A DNA stretch of 64,000 nt from Kalmusia sp. IMI 367209 (lineage: Eukaryota > Ascomycota > Dothideomycetes > Pleosporales > Didymosphaeriaceae), in contig JAPEUQ010000001.1 of the NCBI GenBank assembly GCA_027946365.1, positions 2,356,001 to 2,420,000 of the forward strand. Direction: 5' to 3'. Of this stretch, positions 1 through 11,130 are shown one piece after another; the first letter of the stretch is position 1, and every line of letters starts with the position of its first letter. The position numbers were made by a program, and so were the translations under genes. The notes beneath the pieces are model-generated. The model made no database searches and was not told the DNA's origin. It worked only from the letters and a program-made list of their open reading frames with translations.

Positions 1-645
1 CACTGGTCAAGGTCTGGAGACTCGTTGTGGACCAAATTATGTCAGAATATATGAAGTAATCATCAAATTGATGGTTTGCGGCCGTATGTCTATATGCCTC
101 CATTCAGTGCATAATAGCATCTTACAATACACGAAAGATTGAATTGAATACATACCCGAAGGCAGAATTGTATCAACACGTCAAGTACTAATATTCCAGG
201 CATCCTGACTCCTACATTAGATTCCGTACGTCAGTCTCATCGAGTTATTTGATGAGTGAGCCAAATATGATCCATAGTTGCTGTGAACTGTTCAGTATAT
301 ATACGCTTGTGGCAAAATGGACATAGGCGTGGAAGGACTAGTTCTTTACTTCTAGTGCCTGTATGTTCCTTCTGTAACCGTGTGAAAATCCTCCACCGAA
401 GGGAATTCCTCCCTCGATAGCCCGGTTGCGCATGCCATCAAATTTCTCGCTAAATTACTATGTAGCTTCTCCTACCACACCCACCTCTTCTGCCTTCGGA
501 TACACTCCCTACACGTCTTCCTCGAGGCCATCATTACCGACCACTGCAGCGCCGTTCACTTAAACAGAGCATCCGGAACTGACATCTGTCTCCTCTTCCA
601 ACACTTACCTATGACCACTCTTAAGCTTTGCTTAATCGAACGTCG
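1..645. other. intergenic, no gene seen
   Basis: No reading frame with protein-like composition or spliced structure was found. The last 200 bases are C/T-rich, which fits a promoter or 5' leader for the gene starting at 646. Confidence 0.5.
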
Positions 646-2607
646 ATGCCCTCGCTTACTCTGGACAAGAACCTACCACTGAATCTTCACGAGAGGCTCA
701 CTGCGTCCGATTCAGACAACGAGAGTTTTCTTACACCCCTCAAAGAACAAACCTGCCCGCTCGATGCTGCAACACGTCCTATCCTTCCAGCGGGTGGCAT
801 GTATCAAACCGTCGATACGCATCCGAATCCCTACAGCGTTGAAGAAGCTAGAAGCGGGCTGAAGAAATCGAATAGTGACTTATCGCTAGGCTCTAGGACA
901 CGAGTGGGCATTGCGAAGTCGGATACTACACAAACAGTATTCAGAGGTGGATCTCATACGGGCCAACAATTATATGACGATTCAGGGACACCGTCAAACG
1001 CATTCTCGCGGCCTCATACTCGACCCTTGCGACACATATCGAGCCACCCTAACATTGACATGCGTGGCTGTCATCATGACCAGTCAATTGACTCTGCTGC
1101 CTTGAAGCAACGGCTAGAAGATCGGATCAGACATATCGTCCAATCGACCCCGAGGCCTTGCCGGGTCGTAAATGTGCGGATTGCGAATGGATCATTTCAG
1201 TTGGCAGACCCGCGTGATCTACGACCAGGTTTTAGGTGGTTCACTAACCGTTCCATTTCACAGCCTGAATCTGTTTCGCAATATTACAGAGGGCCTCGCT
1301 GTAAGAGACGAAATGCACCTTTCGAATCGAGCATTAAGTCTGTATCCCGAAGCGCTGGGTCTTCTGTATCCGCTACATATTCCAGCGGTGTAACAGAGTG
1401 CCAAGAACAGCATCGTATTGAAGGAGAGACCGCCGTTCTAACGCATCCACCTCTTAAATCATGGTCAAGTGAGCCAGCGACAAACAGCCCCGTTGAAGGT
1501 GAAAGCTTGACGTCACCAAGCGATCGAGATGGCCAGAGGAAAGATACTTCCGTCAGACGAGCGCCGTCATACCTAGGTCCAATCATCAAATGTACAGTTG
1601 TTGATCCGGCCTTGACGAAGACGGATGTGCATGTGGTCGCCCTTGCTCCATCCTGGAGCTCTGCGGTCATAGCCGACGATGGAGGCATTGATGCCGCTAC
1701 CCCGACAAGGCAAATCGTAGAATCCCAAAACAGTTGCTACGAAGTCATTTGGGATGATGTTTCAGCTCAAAGCAACCTCCAGGCTCACCGGAAAAATTCT
1801 GTAGCGAGCTTGGCTCTTCACACAGTCAGCTCAACGACAGCAAATGGCTTGGAACGTGTCAATTCGAGATTGTCCGAGTGGTCTTGGGGCTGCGAACCTG
1901 TCTTAGAGACTTTCGTACCTCAGATTGTTGTTTTCCCAGATGATGATGGTCGCGCCCTTGCTCAACCTATGGATGATGAAGATGGTTCCGTCAAAGTGCC
2001 GCCAAACAGTCAAAGAACTAGCGGTGCTCCATCGCGCTTGCCTTCAAGACCTGTCACTGCTCACCCATCGAGGGAGACATCATCGTACGACGAACCAAAG
2101 CCTGTGGGAAGGCCCGAGTTTAACAGCTCAGATGGTGAGGATGAAGATGCCGTGGCAGCGCTGGTCGTGCCTGATCCTGAAAGTCCGTTCGACACCTTTG
2201 CTGGCACCACCCAGAAATTGAAAAAACCGCTCGCAGACCGCCGGCTTTCTAATATGGATGAATCTGAAATAAAATTTCGCGGCCATCGCAATTCTGTCAC
2301 TCTTGCTCGATCTCGATTTCTGCACAATAGGGGGGCATCTCCTGAGCTTCTCGAACTACGGGACTCCATACCAATCGCCAAAAAGCGGATGTGTGCCAGA
2401 AATTATGCTAGATCCGAGGAAATAGCAAAAGCTAAGATTGCCAAATGGGAGCCACTGGTATCTCTTGATCCGACTCTTTTGACGACCGCACCACTTACGT
2501 CACCTATAATTACTACACGTCCATCTTGGTTGTTCAGGAGTAGCAATAGCTCACCTTCGATACATGAGAGAAATTCCTCAGTCCGTCATGTTCTAACCGA
2601 TGATTAA
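646..2607 (+). CDS. low-complexity hypothetical protein, single exon
   Basis: This is an uninterrupted 653-residue frame. I start at the first ATG (646); the frame stays open a few codons upstream only by way of a TTG codon. The protein is rich in Ser, Arg, Pro and Asp, with many polar stretches, and I see no signal peptide, membrane segment or catalytic motif. Numerous R/K-x-x-S sites and acidic patches suggest an intrinsically disordered, phosphorylated intracellular protein, which is inference. I do not recognise the family. Codon use and length support it being a real gene. The next gene lies about 380 bases downstream on the same strand. Confidence 0.65.
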   Translation: MPSLTLDKNLPLNLHERLTASDSDNESFLTPLKEQTCPLDAATRPILPAGGMYQTVDTHPNPYSVEEARSGLKKSNSDLSLGSRTRVGIAKSDTTQTVFRGGSHTGQQLYDDSGTPSNAFSRPHTRPLRHISSHPNIDMRGCHHDQSIDSAALKQRLEDRIRHIVQSTPRPCRVVNVRIANGSFQLADPRDLRPGFRWFTNRSISQPESVSQYYRGPRCKRRNAPFESSIKSVSRSAGSSVSATYSSGVTECQEQHRIEGETAVLTHPPLKSWSSEPATNSPVEGESLTSPSDRDGQRKDTSVRRAPSYLGPIIKCTVVDPALTKTDVHVVALAPSWSSAVIADDGGIDAATPTRQIVESQNSCYEVIWDDVSAQSNLQAHRKNSVASLALHTVSSTTANGLERVNSRLSEWSWGCEPVLETFVPQIVVFPDDDGRALAQPMDDEDGSVKVPPNSQRTSGAPSRLPSRPVTAHPSRETSSYDEPKPVGRPEFNSSDGEDEDAVAALVVPDPESPFDTFAGTTQKLKKPLADRRLSNMDESEIKFRGHRNSVTLARSRFLHNRGASPELLELRDSIPIAKKRMCARNYARSEEIAKAKIAKWEPLVSLDPTLLTTAPLTSPIITTRPSWLFRSSNSSPSIHERNSSVRHVLTDD

Positions 2608-2989
2608 TTCGAGCGTAGGATGGCCGGTCCATGAAAATTGTCTATATAGAAGATATCGGGTAGTTGCGAGCTACAAAGCACACTGCGGCTATGCGAAGCA
2701 AGTGGTACAGAGGGGATATTCAAAGTCAAAGGGTCAAATTATCATCTTGAACAAGTAGCCTAGTTAAAGATATCTACTTCTCTGGAGTTCCTACATTGAC
2801 CGTATCCAGTCTAGTAAGTCAGCATGAACGGCTTAAGTTAGCGGCTGCAGGATTACCTGATGACGGCCCGAACTAGCCATATTGCGGAACACAGCCCCTA
2901 CCTCTACTATCAATGCAAATCGTCGCTCACCTACTCACCAGCTCGTTCGAGATCCATCTTTCATATATCGAGCTACTTGGGAAGCCCTT
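2608..2989. other. intergenic, no gene seen
   Basis: Short A/T-leaning spacer between two plus-strand genes. It probably holds the 3' end of the upstream gene and the promoter of the next. No motif could be assigned. Confidence 0.4.
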
Positions 2990-3517
2990 ATGTCTACTTT
3001 CACATTCTTCAAGGGCCTTGCTGACTCCCTTGTTGGCGTCATACTGCTCGTGAAACCGCAAATCATTTATCATAGCGCCGTTGCACGCTTTCTCCACCAG
3101 CAGACTGGTCTGCGTCTCCCAAATCCGACTCCTTCGAATGTTGAGACGTTGTCTGCGCAACATGCGGTCGCTATCATGGTTAGTTGTTCTCACTAGCGTG
3201 CAAGATGGAACGGAAAGTATGATGCTAATCATTGGTACAGGTTATCGCTGTTGGAGTCGCGCATATGCGTGCCTCACGCGATCGGAGGGCATTACCTCCA
3301 ATCAGTATGGTGCACGCAATATTCTATGGAGTCATTTACTGAAAACGACGTAGTCCTAATGAACGTCTGTTGGGCGGGTCTCGCTCTTGGAACAGTGATT
3401 TTTATCCCACACAAAGCGACGAGTGCGTTGTTGATGACGGGGATCAATCACGCTGTTTTCTCTTCACTGATGATAATTGCCTCGGGAATAAGCATCAAGG
3501 GAGTGCTGGGGTTGTGA
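2990..3517 (+). CDS. small four-helix membrane protein, three exons
   Basis: Proposed exons are 2990-3178, 3241-3304 and 3354-3517, giving 138 residues. The first intron has GTTAGT at its start, a GCTAAT branch-like site and TACAG at its end. The second is only 49 nt (GTATGG...GTAG) and removes an in-frame TGA at 3340. The spliced protein has about four hydrophobic segments (around residues 10-25, 63-71, 87-103 and 110-135) separated by short polar loops, so it is probably an integral membrane protein. I do not recognise the family. Without the second intron the frame would be broken, so a frameshifted gene is the alternative reading. Confidence 0.5.
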
Positions 3518-4127
3518 GATGTAATGGAGTGCTGGTTTGGGGAGGGGCGGGATTCCCAATCGGCGGTCGGTAAGCATAGTTGCTCCGATGCCGTTTTGTG
3601 CAATCACGCGTCGCGTCATCCACGTTCTACGCACCTCGCCCATTCACTCGAAGAAGACCATTGTTGCACGCATGCATCATACTTCTTTACCCTTAGCTTC
3701 GTGGAAGATACAGGCTCAGCCCACTGCACCCTGTCAAATGTAACACTACCATCGCAAGAAATCGGCTCATTTCTCGTGTCATTCTCCTGGCTGGCCGTAC
3801 GTGGCGCAATGCGATGTCCTGCATTACTCCACATGCACACTTGAGCTTTCTTTCAATTGAATATTGGCTCACATTCTATTACCGAACGAAGAATGCCCTG
3901 CTTGATAATTCGCCACGTTGAGTACCTGAAGCGATTGGGGCCTCATCTAACACTTGGCGTTACAGCGATGGTTTGATGTTCCAGGAAACATAACGCCATT
4001 GTCAGCTCTGTCTTTCCTTAAAACCTTCGCAAACAGAACAACTCGAAAAGCACTTAGGGCTCAGAACCTTGCCAGTTGTGGCATGCCTCGATTTACGCCG
4101 TACCAATCTACCCTTGCCATCTCAAAG
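3518..4127. other. intergenic / 5' leader of UstYa-like gene
   Basis: Overlapping short frames here lack coding character. The stretch from about 3950 is open in the frame of the next gene and has an ATG at 4083, so the real start of that gene could be slightly upstream of 4128. Confidence 0.4.
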
Positions 4128-4994
4128 ATGGGCGTCGAAACCAAGACGAAGGGAGATCACCGATATGATGCGCTTCGGAATCTAGAGAGTCACTCAGATT
4201 CGAGCACGGATGTTGATGAGTGGGAGGAAGAGGGAGAAGCACAATCGAGGAGAAGGAAAAGGATACTCTGGAGGAAAATTAAGCCATATCGATGGATGGT
4301 TGATACGGCACTGCTGCTTGTGATCGTGGGATTATTGGTGGAGAAGAGGTGGAAGTCGCATAAAAGTCATACATACGAATTAGCAGGGGATATATCAGGC
4401 TTTGCGCCTCCATGTAGGAGCTCAATTTTGACCATGATACAACATTGCTGACCTTGTTAAGTTTCTCAGCAAATCGTCAGCTTCAAGCCTGATGCCGTCT
4501 TCGCACCCGAAAACGCCTCCGACTTCTGGAGCAGAGAAACCCAGAAAGCATGGCTCGACATCGTCCCAGAAGGTCTTGGCTACGTTGAAGTAAAAACCCC
4601 GGGCCAGTACTCTAATCTCCCACGCCCGATCCACGATTATCCCAATCAAACGGTCTTTACCACGTCGATGACGCACCAACTACATTGCTTGTACACCATC
4701 CTAGAGGCATACAACACACTGCAAGTCTCTATCGATCTGCAGTTTCCGAACCAGATCAAGATGCCATGGCATATCAACCACTGCTTCGAATATATCAGAC
4801 AGGCGATCATGTGTGCAGGAGATGTTGCGTTGGAGGGTGCTGCGACGACCTTTCCCGGGGATCCAGTGACTGGGGAGGATCTTGGTGGCAGTGATGGCTG
4901 GGATGCGAAGCATGTTTGCAAGGATTATGGTCAAGTATACGAGTATTTGGAGCAGAGGACGATCAATCACTTCAAGTGGATTGCCTCGGATTGA
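4128..4994 (+). CDS. UstYa/DUF3328-family protein
   Basis: Exons 4128-4413 and 4462-4994 (48-nt intron, GTAGGA...TTAAG) encode 272 residues. Family hallmarks are all present. There is a short acidic N-tail, a basic stretch and one membrane helix (residues about 57-72). A GFAPP-F-SQQIVSF join spans the splice, and there are two His-x-x-His-Cys motifs: HQLHC at 167-171 and HINHC at 199-203. In this family the paired motifs are thought to bind metal. Characterised members (ustiloxin, cyclochlorotine, phomopsin pathways) oxidise or cyclise peptides in the secretory system. The membrane helix and C-terminal lumenal domain fit that topology. An in-frame ATG at 4083 is an alternative start. The substrate is unknown, and no precursor-peptide gene was found next to it. 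Confidence 0.85.
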
Positions 4995-6194
4995 CGTAGA
5001 GATCCAATTATCTGTCAAAGACATCGTCCATCGGAGATGAGCGAAACACGTGAATACTACGCTTGTTCCAAGCAATTGTTATTTGGTGTACTAACTCGTG
5101 CCATTCTTTTCGTAACCGGCGATTTCCAGAGGATGTGGATGGCAATGGTTTCTGATCTCTTCTTTGCTAGCTGTCCGTTTCTCCAAATATGTGGCTGGTT
5201 TAAAGTTTTTACCGTTACACGGCTTACTGCACGCCACGCAAGCCACCAGTACGATCTGGCGAGCCCGATCAAGCCCGCCTTTGTCTGAAAACCACTTTCT
5301 CGCACGCAGCTGAAATCAGTTAACACTCTGTAATTATAGGCACACATCAGCAGCAAGAAACGCTGACGGCTCCAACAAGCAACAGTCCGCCTCTCATTGG
5401 CCATTTCGTCTATCGGGCCTCGGCACTTCCTCCTTTAGGCAAGGTGCCCGTCATTAACAAAGGCAATATCGGAGTCAGCGAGCGCGGCGCCAGGGCAAGT
5501 CCAACGGCTGAAGGGCTCTGAGCACGGGTGCAGGCTGAGTCGATTGGGGACCTGCTCATAAGGGCAGCCATGGCCCCTCTCCAGTGAGCATCCGCGTGCC
5601 GCTGCGACAGTCAACAGGGAACGGAAGAAAGCTACTGCACAGAGTCGACGCGTCCCCACAATTCTCATTGACTTGCATCTGCCTGCGTAAACGGCATCGC
5701 GGAACGGCCGCGGCATTCACAATTCCCCCGACCCCTTCCTCTGGGACGCCTGTTTACTCTTCCTAGGTCGTAGCCGGTGCTAATCGTACCGTCGGCCGAG
5801 CTCTGTGTGTAGCGAACGGAGGAAGATCTACCAGGGTGCTTCTCCCCTTTTCGGCCATCCTTGCGAAGGTGGGTGCTTTGTGTGCTGCAGCCAGTGCACA
5901 TAACAGAGCAGACGTCCTGAGGTCTTGGTTAGCGTCATCATACAAAAGCTCGATAGCGGGAAGCTGTCACTGGTACTCGGAGGATCATTATCACTTCTCT
6001 TTTTTGGCGGGCATTGGAACGTCCGTTGGTCCACAGGAGGCGTGTTGCATGTTGCGACTTCCCATCTAGACGACGTTGCTACAGTGAGGAAACCACCTCA
6101 TTCACAAAATATCGAGCCGCATCGCCGCTTTGTCTAGGCCTGCTCCCCCACCATCCGCGCCAGGGCTTCTCCTTGACGCTCACGCACATCCATC
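4995..6194. other. intergenic, 1.2 kb
   Basis: Many overlapping short frames on both strands, none with protein-like composition. The last few hundred bases are C/T-rich as expected for the promoter of the P450 gene. Confidence 0.45.
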
Positions 6195-7771
6195 ATGGGC
6201 CTCGTCTCGTCACCTCTCGTCTTCGTCGTTGCAGGCGCACTGCTCTCCTACCTGGTCTTCTCCCGCGTCCAGCTCTACCTCGCTCGCAGGCGCTTCATCA
6301 AGCAAAATGGGTGCGAACCTTGCGTCAAGCGCTATAATAAAGAGCCCTTTCTTGGCTGGGATGTGGTCAAGCAAAACATCAAGAACGCCAAAGAGCGCAA
6401 AATGCTCGAACGCAACCAGAAACGTTTCCTCGACCAGGGCGTCAACACATACCTAACCAGAATGCTGCACAAGCCCATGATCGCAACCTGCGAGCCCGAA
6501 AACATCAAGACCATCCTCAGTCTCAAATTCAAAGATTACAGCTTTGGTAACCGCTATCTGGCGTTTGCGCCGCTCTTGGGTGACGGCATCTTCAACAGCG
6601 ACGGGGAGAAGTGGGCTAATAGCAGGCATTTGCTCAGGCCAAACTTTGCGCGCGATCAGATCGCGGACCTGGAGGCTTTTGATCGCCACTTCAAGCTGAT
6701 GCTTAAGCATATTCCTAGGGATGGCTCGACTGTCGATCTCCAGACTTTGTTTTTTAAGTTGACTATTGACTCGGCGACCGAGTTCTTGTTCAACCATTCC
6801 ACGGACTCGCTACGCATGAGGGAAGACGATGTGAACAATGAGGATGCTATCTTCGCCCGGATGTTCCAATTTGCACAGGAGGATATCATCGTGCGTCTGC
6901 GATGGGATGCTTTGGACCGGCTTCGACCGAACAAGGAGGGCAAGGATGCGCTGCGCATTTGCCACGCCTACGTGGACAAGTTCGTCGACATTGCTGTCAA
7001 GGAGCATGAAGCAGAAAAAGCCGCCGGCAAAGGCGATGACGACAGATATGTCTTTATCAAGGAGTTGGTCAAGCAAACGGGCGATAAGGAGCGTATTCGC
7101 AGCGAGCTAATGAACATCCTCCTCGCGGGACGTGACACCACTGCCAGTTTGCTCAGCAACATGTTCTTCCAACTCGCACAACGACCAGATATTTGGGCCA
7201 AGCTGCGGGAAGAAGTGTCAACCCTTGAAGGACGTCTACCCACATACGAAGAGCTTCGAAACCTGAAGTACCTCAAGTGGTGCTTGAACGAATGTAAGTC
7301 CAAACCCGATGCAACACCCTTACATCGCAGTTACTAAATCACTCAGCCCTCCGAACCCACCCCGTCGTCCCCGGCAACTCCCGTTACGCCATCAAAGACA
7401 CCGTCCTTCCCCTCGGTGGCGGTCCCAACGGCACAGCGCCCCTGTTCGTCCCTCGCGGCACTATCGTCGGTTACTCGCCTTATGCCATGCACCGCCGCAC
7501 CGACCTCTACGGGCCCGACGCGCACGAGTACAAGCCCGAGCGCTGGGAGAGCCTTCGCCCCGGATGGGAGTACCTGCCCTTCAACGGCGGCCCACGTATC
7601 TGCCTTGGCCAGCAGTACGCGCTTACCGAGGCAAGCTTTGTTACGGTCAGGCTGGTACAGGAGTTTAGTAAGATCGAGAGTCGGGATCCGAATGGAGGGC
7701 TTTGGCAGGAAGGCTTGACGTTGACGGTGTGCAGTGGAAACGGAGTCAAGGTTGGGTTGACTCCTGCCTAA
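6195..7771 (+). CDS. cytochrome P450, CYP52-clan type
   Basis: Exons 6195-7293 and 7347-7771 (53-nt intron with an ACTAA branch site) give 507 residues, the normal P450 length. An N-terminal hydrophobic anchor (residues 5-23) places it in the ER membrane. The I-helix AGRDTT (311-316), K-helix ESLR (366-369, completed by the splice) and haem loop [10 protein letters not shown] (445-454, Cys452) are all intact. The sequence around [12 protein letters not shown] and the haem loop resembles CYP52/CYP539 enzymes, which hydroxylate alkanes and fatty acids at the terminal carbon. Family assignment is from memory of motifs, so the exact CYP family is uncertain. It runs tail-to-tail with the succinyl-CoA ligase gene. 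The UstYa-like gene lies 1.2 kb upstream on the same strand, but no functional link is shown. Confidence 0.92.
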
Positions 7772-8352
7772 GGATGTTACTTATGAGGATTATTTTGTCA
7801 TGTCTAGAAGGGTCTCTAGGTTGGAATCGGCGGAGTTATGGGATATCACCACCTCGCAGATGGTTTCTGAAACGAAATAAATTGAAGTTCACAACTGTAC
7901 ATCTTCCGTCCAAGAACGCTCTGGCAACATTTCATGTACAGTGCTAGGACAGAAGTATCAGGACGTATCATGAGCTGATTTACGGCAGAAAGCATGATAT
8001 CAAATGCAGAGGTCCTCAGAAATTTTGCCCTGACACCATATTTCTTTGCGTTGGATTGAGTCAAACATCGATAGCATGGTAAACACATAGTCAACATATC
8101 AATCGATATAAACCCCGCTCTCCATGCATCTACCAATAAATACAAAAAGCGCGCAGAGAGACACACTAGGGGTACTATAGTTCCAAAATAATACAATCGT
8201 GACATCCCATGCGTCACTCTCCATCACCCATCCCAATCTATGTTGCCTGTTCCCCATCGAGGAATTTTATAACGGCCTCAGCGGCCTGGCGTCACACCAA
8301 AAGGAAACACAAGTCAGCGAGCATCGTCCTGTGTGAACAAGGACCGGGGCGC
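7772..8352. other. convergent 3' intergenic region
   Basis: Separates the stops of two convergent genes (P450 and succinyl-CoA ligase). Several A/T-rich stretches could carry polyadenylation signals. No gene seen. Confidence 0.45.
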
Positions 8353-9984
8353 TTAGATACCGAGGGTGAACTCAACGCCGACGTCGATGTCGCGTGCCAT
8401 CTTGACCACCTTAGAGAACTGGACTGACTTCTCGGCTGCGGCTTGGAGGTCGTCGATGGAGAAGATCTTTAGGCCGGACTCGTTGATCTGTGCATTGTCA
8501 ATTTTGATTAAGCTTGGTTTAAGAATGATGCTTGAGCTTACTAGCTTGTGTGCCTGCTCCATGTTGGTACCCTGCAGCCGTGCAATGATAGGTATCCTCA
8601 AGTTCATAGTCTCGACGACGGAAATCAGACCCTTGGCAATAGCGTCGCAACGCACGATGCCACCGAAGATGTTGACAAAAATAGCAGTGACCTTGGGATC
8701 CGAAGTAATGAGCTCAAAAGCCTGCTTGATGGCCTCGGGGGTGGCACCTCCACCAACATCCAAGAAGTTGGCTGGGGCACCGCCGTTCAGCTTGATAATG
8801 TCCATGGTCGCCATGGCAAGACCGGCACCGTTCACGAGGCAGCCGATGTCGCCATCCAGCTTGATGAAGTTCAGCCCAGAGGCAGCGGCCTTGACCTCAT
8901 CGGGATCCTCCTGAGTAACGTCCCTCCAGTCAAAGACCTCCTTCTGGCGGAAATCGGCGTTGTCGTCGAAGTTCAACTTAGCATCCATGGCAAGGACACG
9001 GTGGTCAGTCGTCTCAGAAAGAGGGTTGATCTCGATCTGGGTAGCATCCTTCTCCATGAAGACCTTGTACAGCTTCTGGATAGTGTCCTTGGCCTCCTCG
9101 ATGCACTGCTCCGAAAAGCCAAGCTGGTTCGCAATGTTGCGCGCGATGTCATCAGTGACGCCCTCATGGATGTTGATGTGCGTAGTGATGATGGCCTCGG
9201 GATGCTCCTTGGCCACGGCCTCAATGTCCATACCCCCCTGTGACGAAGCGACGATAACGGGGCCTTGTGACGCGCGGTCCATGAGAACGGCGAGGTAGAA
9301 CTCTCGGCGGGCAAACTTGCGCTCGACGATGTAGACGGCGTTGCAGAGCCGGCCAGCGGCTCCGGTTTGCTTGGTGATGAGCTTGTGGCCGATCATCTGG
9401 TCAGCGAGGATGGAGGCTTCGCGGGGCCTGTGTACTGTTGTCAGCGCTGGTTCTTACTCTTTGCGCGCTGGGTGGCGTACGAGTAGACAACCCTAACACC
9501 GCCCTTGAAGCCATTGTCAAAGGTTCCCTTTCCTCGACCTCCGGCAAGCACCTGTGCCTTGATCACTGCATCTTCTCCGCCTGCATGGGTCAGTCCTGCA
9601 TGCGCCGATTTATCTAGTCAATAGCATACCAATCTCTTTCGCGACCTTCTCTGCTTCGGCTGCGTTTGTAGCCACTCCGCCCTTGGGCACACCAATGCCA
9701 TACTAAATCGCTCATCAGCGCCTATCCTTTTCTGCCAGATATACCATGTTATCGTACCGACTCGAGCAGGTTAGCGGACCTATACTCGTGTATCGACAGC
9801 GCTCTGCTCTGCTGTGCAACCGAAGGTCGTGATGAAGTCTTCTGCCTCTAATTAGCACACATTTCCATTTGCGATGCACCATCGCGTCAGAGGCTTGGAA
9901 AGCTTGCGGAGCTCTCCTGCCATCACGTACAGCAGCAGCGCGCAGAGCGCTTGTCAGCGGCCGGCAGCGGGCGAGCTTGTACAT
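8353..9984 (-). CDS. LSC2: succinyl-CoA ligase beta subunit, mitochondrial
   Basis: Six exons on the minus strand: 9984-9931, 9811-9758, 9702-9630, 9580-9481, 9427-8542 and 8487-8353, giving 433 residues. The enzyme makes ATP (or GTP) from succinyl-CoA in the TCA cycle with its alpha subunit. An Arg/Ala-rich N-terminus without acidic residues looks like a mitochondrial presequence, followed by ALSIHEYRS at the start of the mature ATP-grasp domain. Conserved blocks include [42 protein letters not shown] and the IIARLQGTN loop. The last intron (54 nt) has no stop codon and a length divisible by three, so the unspliced frame shows a spurious 18-residue insertion. The gene is divergent from the DUF3245-like gene, with 222 bp between starts. 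Confidence 0.95.
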
Positions 9985-10206
9985 GGCGTCCGAGTTACTG
10001 AACACCAAGGATTGTGAGAGATGTTGGCAAAGGGGTCGATGAAGCTGATGAAATGGAGCTTCGGATCTATCCAGCACTGGCGGAGGTCAGTGCACGGGCC
10101 CGCCCAAGACTTTTCGGGTGTTACCGCAGAAAAAGACGCGCTTGAAATGGTCGTCTTCGATCTCTCCCGGCCGGAAGTTGATTGACCACTCTGTCGATGC
10201 GCAAGA

Positions 10207-11021
10207 ATGTCCAAAAGGAATAGCGCAGGAGACGTAATATCCAACAAGATCGCTGTCAACTTTGCGGCGAAAGAACCACAGCTACTTGCGTCACTATTCG
10301 GAGGCGGCGCACCTCAAGCAACGGAATCACATGACGAGAAGCCATCCGATCAAAATCTCCACGTAGATTTCAAAGGCGGAGATGGAGAGGACGAAAGGTG
10401 AGCAATATGCATCCAACCAAACTTAGCTTTTCCAATGCTAACCGCAAGTGTAGATTCGGCGTCGGAGCAATAGTACCAAAAGAGGTTCAAGATGGCAGCT
10501 TCACCAACCGCATACCGAGTTCTATGGAGAAGCTCCTCGAAAATATCGTGGGCAAGAAAGCTGCAAAAGAGCATCTAGCTTCCAAACATAAGAGTAACAC
10601 TATATCTAAGCCACAGAAGCCTAGCAAGCCTGCGCCAACCAAGGAAGAGAGCGATGAGGAAGAAGGGAGAGCATCCGCGTTCAAATCCAGGCGGCAGAGG
10701 CGCGCCAAACAAGTACCTGACAAACAAGAGGAAAACACTGATGATGAAGATGAGGAGTCAAGATCATCAACTCTTGCATCGAAGAAACAGAAGACCGCAG
10801 GCACCCATTCGGTTGTAGCGGATGAAGTGGAGGCTGTGACCTCGGGACTAGAAGAAGTTGACAGTGACGGCCTCAAGTTGATGAATGTGTCGCATCCAGA
10901 GCAACCTCGAACATCGTTGACAAGAAAAATCAAGCCGAAAGGTTACCTTGACGAGATATTAGACGAGAGGGCCAAAAAGAAGAAAAAGAAGAAAGGCAAC
11001 ACCGCTAAGGCAGAATATTGA
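10207..11021 (+). CDS. DUF3245-like nuclear protein
   Basis: Exons 10207-10397 and 10454-11021 encode 252 residues. The 56-nt intron has GTGAGC, a GCTAAC branch site and GTAG. The N-terminal third carries the compact conserved part (a Lys-Ile-Ala-Val-Asn-Phe-Ala helix, then RFGVGAIVPK across the splice). The rest is highly charged: acidic Ser/Asp/Glu runs, Lys/Arg stretches and a C-terminal tail with seven consecutive lysines. These fit a nuclear or nucleolar protein. The overall layout resembles the fungal DUF3245 family, which has no known function; this match is from memory. It shares a short divergent promoter region with LSC2. Confidence 0.7.
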
Positions 11022-11130
11022 GCTTGCCGAGTTTAGTGACAGGGGAAATCTCTTGCCACGAATGATACCCAATATAGTCCCGATGTTAAGATTTAGCAGC
11101 GTGAATTGTTCTACATATTTGGTGCGTTCT

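Noticed and set aside
8366..9298. Long plus-strand frames opposite the succinyl-CoA ligase gene
   Set aside because: They are antisense shadows of a strongly conserved enzyme.
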